Virus record (IMG/VR): IMGVR_UViG_3300029319_009044
Coordinates: 1 to 64,000 of that record
DNA length: 64,000 bases
Strand: one strand, 5' to 3'
Origin: a virus
The notes below the pieces were generated by a model. That model did no database searches. It saw only the letters and a program-made list of their open reading frames with translations, and was not told the origin of the DNA. This document shows, in pieces, positions 49,646 through 58,300 of this stretch (position 1 is the stretch's first letter; each line of letters begins with the position of its first letter). A program made the position numbers and the translations under genes.

Positions 49646-50815
49646 ATGCCTGAAAGTTTAGAGAATCAATTTATATCTGATTTATATACTTCTCTTTTAC
49701 ATTTAAGTGGTGCAGAGTTAGGTGAGAAAGGTCCTTTAAATAAAGTTTTTGACGGCGCAGGTAATTCTACCGGGTTAGCGTTAAGTGGTGATAGGGTAAT
49801 TGTAAATAACTATATTTACCCCAAAGGTTTTACTACTAGAGACCCTCTAGAATGGTTAGATAGTTTTTATCCTATAGGTAGTATTCAATTAACACTAGAT
49901 GATAATAATCCAACTGACAGAATTGCTGGTACAGTATGGACGAGGGTAGCAGAAGGAAGATTTTTAGTAGGAACTGGTACTTTAACTGATAAAAATGGAG
50001 TTACAAGAGAATTTTGTCCTGGTGGAGCTGAAGAAGAAGCTAATGATCAACGAAATGGAAATGGTGATTTAGCTGGTGAGTATACAACTACTTTAACAGA
50101 AGAAAATTTACCAGCACATACCCATGATGTTAATATAGGAGCTACAGATGTACAAATATCTAATCCTGCAGGAAATAGTACTTCAACACAATCACCTAAT
50201 GTTGGTACAGTTAATTCAACTCAAGATTTTCAAGAGCAACAAAGAGCTAGACAATCTCTAGGTAGAAAAGTATATGCATATCCTGGTGAGTATGATTCTT
50301 CTCTTTTAATAGATTTTAGAAGTGCAGCATTTAGAGATGACTGGAGAGATTATCCATGGTTGTATGCTTTAGACTTTGGTTTTGATAGAGGAACTGCTGC
50401 TAATTATTCAGCTGCAACAAGAGCACTTTATACTACTAGTTGGGCAACTAAATATCAATTTAAAGAAATGATAGGAATATGGAACGGTGAAACTAGGTTT
50501 GTATCTGATTCAAAGGTTCAGGTAGGAGTTACAACTGGTGGTAGAGGCGGTCGTGTAGTAACCGGTGAAATAAGATTATCTAAATCTCCTTATCAGTATG
50601 CCTTAGAATTAGGTGCTGTTGATATAGGAAATGCAACAGCTGGGGATTTTGTTAAACAAAATAATACAGTACCTACAGTTACAGCACCATCTGATATAAT
50701 AAATAGAGATGAGAGTGTTAACAATACTAGAGTATCAGCTTCAGTAGGTGAAAGTTTAGCACATAATAATATACCTCCATCATATGGTGTTTATGTATGG
50801 AAAAGAATAATGTAA
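49646..50815 (+). CDS. Tail-collar protein, paralogue of the 47385 product (389 aa)
   Basis: A 389-residue protein aligned over its full length with residues 1-400 of the preceding product: SLLHLSGAELGEKGPLNKVFDGAGNSTGL, WLDSFYPIGSIQLTLDDNNPTDRIAGTVW, GRFLVGTG, CPGGAEEE, LAGEYTTTLTEENLPAHTHDVNIG and a closing AHNNIPPSYGVYVWKRI. Tandem duplication is the simplest explanation, with the Gly-rich half lost or gained in one copy. The middle (about 210-350) is diverged. It is probably a short-fibre or collar tip protein at the gp11-gp12 position. Confidence 0.65.
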   Translation: MPESLENQFISDLYTSLLHLSGAELGEKGPLNKVFDGAGNSTGLALSGDRVIVNNYIYPKGFTTRDPLEWLDSFYPIGSIQLTLDDNNPTDRIAGTVWTRVAEGRFLVGTGTLTDKNGVTREFCPGGAEEEANDQRNGNGDLAGEYTTTLTEENLPAHTHDVNIGATDVQISNPAGNSTSTQSPNVGTVNSTQDFQEQQRARQSLGRKVYAYPGEYDSSLLIDFRSAAFRDDWRDYPWLYALDFGFDRGTAANYSAATRALYTTSWATKYQFKEMIGIWNGETRFVSDSKVQVGVTTGGRGGRVVTGEIRLSKSPYQYALELGAVDIGNATAGDFVKQNNTVPTVTAPSDIINRDESVNNTRVSASVGESLAHNNIPPSYGVYVWKRIM

Positions 50816-50819
50816 GTTT

Positions 50820-52307
50820 ATGGCAAATATAACTATAGTAAAATTAAAAGTTAGACGCGGATCAGATGCGCAACGAAAAACTATTGTTTTAGATCAAGGA
50901 GAAATAGGTTATACTCTTGATACTAGGCGTTTATTTGTTGGTGATGGTTCAACTTTTGGAGGACAATCAGTAGGTACTAAAAATATAGGACCTTTCGCAA
51001 ATGTAGCAAGTTTAGGACCTGATAGCTCTCCAGGTATGCAAGTAGGAGATATAGGATATGCAGATAGTAAGTTATATATGCTTACATCTACTAATTATAA
51101 CGATTCGTTATCTGGTTATGCATATATAGGTAATTTACCCGATGATACATTTTTAGAATTTGATTCAAATAATAAACTTACTATTAGAAAAGAAGCCTTT
51201 AATGCAGAATTTTTTACTCCTACATTTTTTGGGGAAGGTTTATTATCTGCTGCAGGTGGTGTAGCTTCAGTTAACACTAATAGTGATTATTTTGAGATAT
51301 CAGCAAGCTCAATTACACCTGTAGCTAATTCGATTACCGAAAGAGAAATTAAAACTACAGCTTTATCTTCAGGATTAGTAGGCGGTAATAGTACTCCTTT
51401 AAAAGTTAATATTGACCCTGAACAATTTGAATTTGATGTAAATAGTAAAATTAAATTAAAATCTTTAGGAGCTACAACTATACCGGTATCGAGTTGGGCC
51501 GGTCAAGATGGTAATAACTTAGTAGGAAGTGGTTTATCTATTGATGCTATTACTAATAAACTTAAAACAGATTTAAGAACAGTTAATATCGATACATTTT
51601 CAGTATCTGATGGTAAATTATCTCTATTTGGAGCTACTTCTTCTGCTCAAGAATTTCCATTCTTAACTACAAAAGACGGGTTAATTAAAAAAATTCAAAC
51701 TTCTATTTATGATGTAGTAACTGGTACAGGAAGCAATACTAAGAGTGCTATACCTGTAGGAACTCTCTTACCTCATGCTAGAGCTTTTACTAATTCAGTA
51801 CCTGAAGGATTCTTACTTGCTAATGGTCGAAATTTAAGTCAAACTGAATATTCAGAACTTTATGATGTTATAGGTACTAGTTACGGTGCTGGGGATGGTT
51901 CTGGTAATACTTTTAGTCTACCTAACTTAACAGGCGGGGGCATGCCAGCCGTATTATATGGTGCAGGTGCTATAGCTCCTATAGCAGGAGATTTTACAGG
52001 TTCTCAAAAATTCTTAGATGGAGATACTAGTTCATCAGGTGCTATATTAAGCGGATTTGGTGTAAACTTTATAATAAAATATACTGAAGACCCTATTACA
52101 AATATCTTTAATGGAGCTCCTAATGCTGTATCTATTGAAGGAATAGGTAGAAATGATAACCAAGTATTTAAAGGTAAAGATCATACCGGTGCTACTGTTA
52201 GTTTAAGTTCTGCCGGTTTTATAACTTTTGCATTATCTGGAAATGTAAGGAATCCTGATAGTGATGGTGCATTTGATAAATTTGCAATTCCAATTTTTAA
52301 CTATTAA
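50820..52307 (+). CDS. Tail fibre with phage tail-collar domain (495 aa)
   Basis: A 495-residue fibre. It opens KLKVRRGSDAQRKTIVLDQGEIGYTLDTRRLFVGDG, the common N-terminal attachment module of phage fibres (RRG...GE.GY..DT..L.IGDG). The C-terminal half has a tail-collar domain: IPVGTLLPHARAFTNSVPEGFLLANGRNLSQTEYSELYDVIG, then GDGSGNTFSLPNLTGGG. It has no TAAATA; the ATG is four bases after the previous stop and probably depends on read-through translation. Confidence 0.75.
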   Translation: MANITIVKLKVRRGSDAQRKTIVLDQGEIGYTLDTRRLFVGDGSTFGGQSVGTKNIGPFANVASLGPDSSPGMQVGDIGYADSKLYMLTSTNYNDSLSGYAYIGNLPDDTFLEFDSNNKLTIRKEAFNAEFFTPTFFGEGLLSAAGGVASVNTNSDYFEISASSITPVANSITEREIKTTALSSGLVGGNSTPLKVNIDPEQFEFDVNSKIKLKSLGATTIPVSSWAGQDGNNLVGSGLSIDAITNKLKTDLRTVNIDTFSVSDGKLSLFGATSSAQEFPFLTTKDGLIKKIQTSIYDVVTGTGSNTKSAIPVGTLLPHARAFTNSVPEGFLLANGRNLSQTEYSELYDVIGTSYGAGDGSGNTFSLPNLTGGGMPAVLYGAGAIAPIAGDFTGSQKFLDGDTSSSGAILSGFGVNFIIKYTEDPITNIFNGAPNAVSIEGIGRNDNQVFKGKDHTGATVSLSSAGFITFALSGNVRNPDSDGAFDKFAIPIFNY

Positions 52308-52310
52308 ATA
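52305..52310 (+). promoter_or_regulatory. Late promoter TAAATA, gene at 52317
   Basis: TAAATA overlapping the previous stop codon; six bases to the ATG. Confidence 0.65.
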
Positions 52311-52316
52311 TTAACA

Positions 52317-54020
52317 ATGTCGATAGAAATTTTAGAAAATACTTTAATTAAACTTCTAGTAAGAAGAGGTACTGATAATGATAGAGGTAATATCATTTTA
52401 GAAAGTGGTGAACTTGGATTTACTACTGATACCCAAGATTTATATATAGGTGATGGAGCTACTAAGGGAGGGTTAATCGTTGGTAACAAATATAAAGGAA
52501 AGGCAGGTAATGTTACATCTCTAGCTCCTTGTGTTACTGGAGATTATGCTTTTGAAACTGATACTAATACTCTTAAAATATTACAGGGGGGAACAGGATC
52601 TAATGCTACTGACTGGTTAAAAGTTGCTAACTTACTAAGTGCTGGTGATGGAACAATATCAATAGTAGATGATAAATCTATAAAAGTTGGAATTTTATCT
52701 TCTGGCAATTTTTCACCTGATTGTTTAGGAGATTCTCTACAAATACTATCTGATAAAATATCTTTAAGTTCTACAATAACTATAGATAGAATAAACCGGA
52801 AAACAACAACTGCTACTAGCTACTTAACTCTACCTTCAAAATTAAAGATAAACAGTATAGATTACGATTTCCCGAGTGTAGCACCTACTGATAATGCATT
52901 TTTAGGATCTAATTCGTCTGGTGTGTTAAATTGGTCTATTCCAGGTTTAGTTGAATCAGTAGTAGCACCTTCTACTGCTAGTGTTTTACCTGTAGGTACT
53001 ATTGTACCTTTTGCATCAGGTAGTGTTGCTGTGCCTTATGGCTGGTTAGAATGCGATGGAGCTGAATATGCAAGTAATTCTATATATTCAGATCTTTCAG
53101 CTGTTATACATACTGCTTATAATACTCCTGCTGCGACTGCAGATCATTTTAGAGTGCCTAATCTAAATGGTAAGGTGTTATATGGAACGTCTTTAGAAGA
53201 TCCAGCTACTAGTACATTAATGCCTGTAACTACAGCATCAAATACTAATACTTTTAGAAACCTTTCTGCTACAGGAATGAATTATATTATAAAAGCTATA
53301 GGTGGGGTTACTATTCCTACTTTTACTATAGGAAAGAACCTTTCAGCTTTTGTTACTACTCCTTCTGGATCTAAAAAGTATGATAAAACTGATACTGCTT
53401 TTAATCCGTTAAGCGGTTCAATTGAAATTGAAAGACCAGCTCCCGGACAAGTTGTATTTAATAACGCAGGTATTCAAACTGGAACTGATGGATTTACGTT
53501 TCCTGATGGTATACACCATGTAAAATATACTGTTACTGGTTCAGGTACAAAAGGAGGTGCTGCGCCTGGAGGTGCAGGAGCAACTGCTATTGGTTATCTT
53601 TCAGCTACTCCAGGAACAAACTTTACTATAGAAGTAGGTTCAGGATTCAATTCTGCTGACGCTCCTGTTAATGGTAATCAATCTGCTATTAGACTTACAG
53701 ACGGTACTGCTATAGTAACTGCTGAAGGAGGAATATATGAAGGTGATAAAGCACAAAATGCTGCAGAAAATCAATTACAAATTCCAACAGCTATTGCAAG
53801 TGGGGTTATTGATACTTCAAACGCTCATGTACTTAACGGTTATGTTATACAAGGAGGATCAGGATTAAATGATACTAGCAGCGGTGGTGATGAAGAATCA
53901 ATTGGTGCAGCTTCATATTTTGGAACTGCTCCTGCTCCAGGTGGAGGTCAAGCTAGTCATGATGGCAATCCTATAGGTCCTCCGCCAGGAAATGGTGTTG
54001 TAATTATAGAATGGTCGTAG
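52317..54020 (+). CDS. Tail fibre with tail-collar and Gly-rich tip (567 aa)
   Basis: A 567-residue paralogue of the 50820 product. The N-terminal module is KLLVRRGTDNDRGNIILESGELGFTTDTQDLYIGDG. The collar domain is LPVGTIVPFASGSVAVPYGWLECDGAEY with FRVPNLNGKVLYG. After about residue 395 it continues into a Gly-rich tip (HHVKYTVTGSGTKGGAAPGGAGA; GGQASHDGNPIGPPPGNGVVIIEW) of a kind found on many phage fibre ends. With its neighbours it makes a set of four collar-domain proteins that probably give alternate or combined receptor contacts. Confidence 0.72.
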   Translation: MSIEILENTLIKLLVRRGTDNDRGNIILESGELGFTTDTQDLYIGDGATKGGLIVGNKYKGKAGNVTSLAPCVTGDYAFETDTNTLKILQGGTGSNATDWLKVANLLSAGDGTISIVDDKSIKVGILSSGNFSPDCLGDSLQILSDKISLSSTITIDRINRKTTTATSYLTLPSKLKINSIDYDFPSVAPTDNAFLGSNSSGVLNWSIPGLVESVVAPSTASVLPVGTIVPFASGSVAVPYGWLECDGAEYASNSIYSDLSAVIHTAYNTPAATADHFRVPNLNGKVLYGTSLEDPATSTLMPVTTASNTNTFRNLSATGMNYIIKAIGGVTIPTFTIGKNLSAFVTTPSGSKKYDKTDTAFNPLSGSIEIERPAPGQVVFNNAGIQTGTDGFTFPDGIHHVKYTVTGSGTKGGAAPGGAGATAIGYLSATPGTNFTIEVGSGFNSADAPVNGNQSAIRLTDGTAIVTAEGGIYEGDKAQNAAENQLQIPTAIASGVIDTSNAHVLNGYVIQGGSGLNDTSSGGDEESIGAASYFGTAPAPGGGQASHDGNPIGPPPGNGVVIIEWS

Positions 54021-54052
54021 TTGCTTTTAATTTACTTTAATATAACTAAAGT

Positions 54053-54217
54053 ATGGAAGAAGTTATAGTAGAAGGTTTAGATTACGAAGATTTTGTTACA
54101 ATTAAAAATATACTAATAAACAATACCTCTTTTAAGTGTAATGAAAAAGATTTATTATCTAACAATCTTATAATTTTAGAAAAAATAGAAAAAATTATTG
54201 AGGTATTCAATGAATAA
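54053..54217 (+). CDS. Very small hypothetical protein (54 aa)
   Basis: A 54-codon frame, MEEVIVEGLDYEDFVTIKNI onward, ending EKIIEVFNE, in the 205-base gap between the collar fibre and the next small gene. It is acidic and helical. It has no TAAATA at the usual spacing (ACTAAAGT before the ATG) and its stop overlaps the promoter of the next gene. Reading-frame quality and lack of any competing frame support it modestly. Confidence 0.4.
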   Translation: MEEVIVEGLDYEDFVTIKNILINNTSFKCNEKDLLSNNLIILEKIEKIIEVFNE

Positions 54218-54220
54218 ATA
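54215..54220 (+). promoter_or_regulatory. Late promoter TAAATA, gene at 54226
   Basis: GAATAAATACTTGT before the ATG; five-base spacing. Confidence 0.6.
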
Positions 54221-54225
54221 CTTGT

Positions 54226-54438
54226 ATGAATGCAAGTGTCTGGAAAGGTTGTTCTTTATGTGAAGAATTTTCAGACTATGTTTTGTATGATGATTTAAAT
54301 GATAGTATTCTCGTAAATATACATGAGGATTACTTAAAAATTATTAGGAAAGAATTAATGAAAATAGGATACTACTTAGTGTTTAAAACTAAGCTTGAGA
54401 TAACTAATTCCTATACCTGTACTTTTATAAAGGGTTGA
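54226..54438 (+). CDS. Small late hypothetical protein (70 aa)
   Basis: A 70-residue protein with an N-terminal CSLCEEF (a single CxxC) and a helical middle (HEDYLKIIRKELMKIGYYLVF). There is no second Cys pair, so a zinc site is unlikely unless it dimerises. A late promoter lies five bases before the ATG. The family is not recognised. It sits between the fibre set and the lectin-like protein. Confidence 0.55.
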   Translation: MNASVWKGCSLCEEFSDYVLYDDLNDSILVNIHEDYLKIIRKELMKIGYYLVFKTKLEITNSYTCTFIKG

Positions 54439-54443
54439 GTAAT

Positions 54444-54449
54444 TAAATA
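54444..54449 (+). promoter_or_regulatory. Late promoter TAAATA, gene at 54456
   Basis: TAAATA with six bases to the ATG; it probably also drives the coupled giant gene at 55322. Confidence 0.65.
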
Positions 54450-54455
54450 TAATTA

Positions 54456-55322
54456 ATGGGCTTTCCAGTTGACATAAAACTACCTGATCAAGCGAGATAT
54501 TATACTTTTATAGAAACTAGTAAAAGATTTAATTCTAACTATGATATTACATGGTCTTTTGAGTATAAGCTTCCTGAAACAAGTATACCTAATAATAATA
54601 ATTATGAACTAGGATTTAGTACTTTTATTACTAATTTATCTGCTCCTTTATCTTCATTACCGGGTCAATATATTGGTGATCAAGATCCTGGTGTGAGCTT
54701 GTCAGCAGTAGCTCTTCTTACAGAAGGAGCAGCACCTGAACTCTTAAGAACACAAAGTGATGATACTTTGGTTTATGATGGAGGTACACTTAGTGGCTCT
54801 ATTGTAAAAATAGCTTTTGATTCAACCGGAAGATATGCACTTTCAGCTAGAGATGATAGACCAGGGGTAACTGAAGCTGAAATAAATAGGCAGTCTTTAG
54901 TAGTAAGAGATTATCAATTGAATGTAAGAGCAAATTCACCTCTTTCTACTATATCTAATGTTTTTAGTACGTTATCAACTAATACATTTAGAACGTTAAG
55001 ATTTAGGTATGTAAATTTAGGTCAAAAAGTACATATTGATTTTAGAGAAAGCGATACTACTGAATTTACCTTACTAACTACTATAAACATCGAACCAAGA
55101 TTAACTGGTTTAGATAATTTAGAGAATTTTTATTGTGGTTTCTCGCTTTCAACTCCAATTTCAACAACTGATACGGGGCTATCTGCTAGAGATTTCTTTT
55201 TACGTAATTTTAATGTAGAAGGGTATGTAGGAACAGAAGTTCTCACTGAAACTGTCATGACCCCTCCGTTATCTGTTAATTCTAATATACAGTATACTAC
55301 TGTAACTAATATAACCGCATAA
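54456..55322 (+). CDS. Beta-sandwich (lectin-like) late protein (288 aa)
   Basis: A 288-residue beta protein: YDITWSFEYKLPE, YELGFSTFIT, SIVKIAFDSTGRYALSA, TFRTLRFRYVNLGQKVHIDFRE and NFYCGFSLSTPI follow the strand order of a jelly-roll/concanavalin-like sandwich, of the type used to hold or bind glycans. No catalytic residues are evident. Its stop overlaps the next ATG (TAATG), so it is made with the giant beta-helix protein and may be its base or partner. No T4 counterpart is recognised. Confidence 0.5.
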   Translation: MGFPVDIKLPDQARYYTFIETSKRFNSNYDITWSFEYKLPETSIPNNNNYELGFSTFITNLSAPLSSLPGQYIGDQDPGVSLSAVALLTEGAAPELLRTQSDDTLVYDGGTLSGSIVKIAFDSTGRYALSARDDRPGVTEAEINRQSLVVRDYQLNVRANSPLSTISNVFSTLSTNTFRTLRFRYVNLGQKVHIDFRESDTTEFTLLTTINIEPRLTGLDNLENFYCGFSLSTPISTTDTGLSARDFFLRNFNVEGYVGTEVLTETVMTPPLSVNSNIQYTTVTNITA

Positions 55323-58300
55323 TGAATATATCTAAACTAAATGTTCTAAATATAGAAACTAAAAATACACAACTACCTAAATTAGGAGGTGGTGGTGTTG
55401 AAGGATCATATTCTCAAGCAGAAGGTACAGTATTCGTTTCAAAGATAGAAGTAGATAAATTTTATTATCCAGAATTAAGTTATCAAATATTTGATAATAA
55501 TGGAGATACTGATGCTTTTGGAGATCCGTTAATAAGCTTTAGTGGTAATACTCACTTAACTGATATTGAAGGTAAATATTTTATAATTGTTGAACAAACT
55601 TTAGAAGGTATAGCTGATCCTAATAATGGTAGTATGAATTTTACTCTTCAGTTTACTAATGCAGAAGAGGATATAGGTATACCTTTAAACGTTTCTTTAA
55701 TAGTAACTAATGAAGAGGGTGATGTATCAGGTGTAAGTACAACTCCTCAAGTTGGTACATGTCCTTCAAGTACATGTCCTCCGAGTATATGTCCATCTAT
55801 ACAAAGACCAGAACTAAGTGTAAACGTAGAAGAGGTAGTACCTATACAAAGACCTGAATTAACTACTTATGTTGAAGAGGTAGTACCTATACAAAGATCA
55901 GAACAAAGTGTAAATGTAGAACAAGTAGTACCTATACAAAGACCAGAACTAAGTGTAAACGTAGAAGAAGTAGTACCTATACAAAGATCAGAACAAAGTG
56001 TAAATGTAGAGGGTGTTGTTCCTATACAAAGACCTGAACTAACTACATGTGTTTTAAGTGATTTAAGAGTAGTAAGTACTACAAAGGTTCCAGAACCTAC
56101 AGTAAATGTTAATAAAGATTGTGCTGGTGTCATTAGTTGTGTTGAGAAACCAGGAGCCGGCTGTAGACAAACTGTTGATGAAACTGCGGTGCCAAGGTTA
56201 GGTGATTGTGATTATCAAGAGCCAACTGCTATTACTGAAGAGGAGTATCTAGGCATAGTTGAAGATGAACCAACTATAGTTACAGAGACTGAAGAATCCA
56301 CTGCTACTACAGAAGAGGAGTATTTAGGTATAGAGACTGAAAGGGAAGAAATAGTTACTAATGTAAATAGAGTAATACCAATATCTACTACAGAAGAATC
56401 CACTGCTACTACAGAAGAGGAGTATTTAGGTATAGTAGAAGATGAACCTTCCTTTATTGAAGAAGAAATAGTTCCTGAGGAATCACAATCAATAATTATA
56501 GATCCTATTAATGTTGCTACAGGTCAAGAGTTAAAGGACGCACTAGGTAAGGCACCTATTATTAATATAGTAAGTGACATAACTCTTACTGAATTTTTAT
56601 ATATTCCTGGTAATACTACTATTAGAGGTATTAATAATCCTAGAGTACTATCAACAGCAGGTGCAGCTTTTAACATTAGAGAAGATAACATTACTTTAAC
56701 AGGATTTACTTTAGCTAATGCAGATGGTAATAACGGTTATGGAATAGAGATTGGTAGAAAAGGGGGAAGAGCTAGTTTAAATGCACCGAAAAATATTATT
56801 ATTGACTCTTTGACGTTCGATGGTATAGCTGGATCCACTGATAAAGCTACTGCTATAAATGTTTCAGGTTATCAATTCGTAAGTACATTAGTTGAACCAT
56901 TTAGAACAGTTCCTGGATTATTAGAAGGAGCTAGTTTAATAAAAAATGTAAAAATAACAAATAACATTTTTAAAAATATTCCTAATACTGCTTTAGAGAT
57001 ATGGAACGCAGAAGATGTAGTAGTTGATTCTAATATATTTGAAACTACTCGAGGTACCCATACAACAAGAGGTAATGCTGTAAGAGCTAATTCGTTAGTA
57101 AATGCAAGATTTACTAGTAATACGTTGAAAGATATAGGAAGATCTGGTATAGAAATTACCGGTAATGGTACTGTAGGTGTATTAGTACAAGATAATAAAA
57201 TTGAAAAGTTTGGTACACAAACCAATTTAGTTCGCACTTTTACTTCTGGTATTACTATAGTACAAGGTGCTAATGAAGTTACAATTAAAGATAATACTAT
57301 AGAAGGTAGTGGTAAAGGTGGTGGTATTGAAATGGCTCAAAACTCTTCTAACTTTCTAATAGAAAATAATACAATATCTAACGTAAACAAAGGTATATCT
57401 ATTTCAGCTCATGTTGATTCATTTAATGTTAAAAATAATATTATAAATTACTTACAATATGGTATTCAAACTTATCAAGCTTGGAATGGTAGAATAAATT
57501 CAAATATATTAACCCAGCCTGATTCACCCGAAGTAGCCAATCCTGCAATATCAATAGAACAGAGTAATGGCATAGTTGTAGTCTTGAATACGATCAATGG
57601 TGATTTTTATGAAAGTAATGATGAGAAGGCAATATTAGTTTATGCTAATTACCCAACTCAGGAATCAAAATTACTCTACGCTGGTGGTACAAGAGAAAAT
57701 AGATTAGCTATGTTAGATTATGCTAGAGGTATACCTAATATATATGATCAAGTTTATAAGCCAGCAGCTTCAAAAGTAGATGATGTTATAGCTAATACTT
57801 TAGAAAATAACATAGTAAACGGAGATCCAGATAGCAGGGTTTTTTTTTCTCAAAGTAGCAGAGTAGTTTTACCTAGTGGAGTAGCTGGTACTACTGGAAG
57901 GAAAGAATTTGAAGTTTTAGTTCTTGAGCAAAAAGAAATTATAGAAATAATAGATACTTCTTTTAATACTGCTGTAATAAATGATACCGGTACGTGTCAA
58001 ACAATACAAGAAGTAATAGTTGATAACCAAAATGTTACTCCACCTGAAGAAGATACATCAACAGTACTAATTGAGGAGGATAAAATTAATAATACTGTAA
58101 CGTTTACTACTGTTGAGACAGTTGAAACTGTAAATAAAGATGATCTCAATATAGTAACCGTAGATGTTGATCCAACATTAGGTTTTTGTTCAACTAATAC
58201 TGAAGAAACACCTGAATTACCAACAACAACTTGCACAAATTTACTCGTTAATTGTGTGAATATAAAAAATTGTGGTTCTTTATGTACAACTACAACACCA

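Noticed and set aside
55799-56052. Regular 45-bp repeats suggesting a CRISPR array
   Set aside because: The units are directly adjacent with no unique spacers and encode an in-frame protein repeat.
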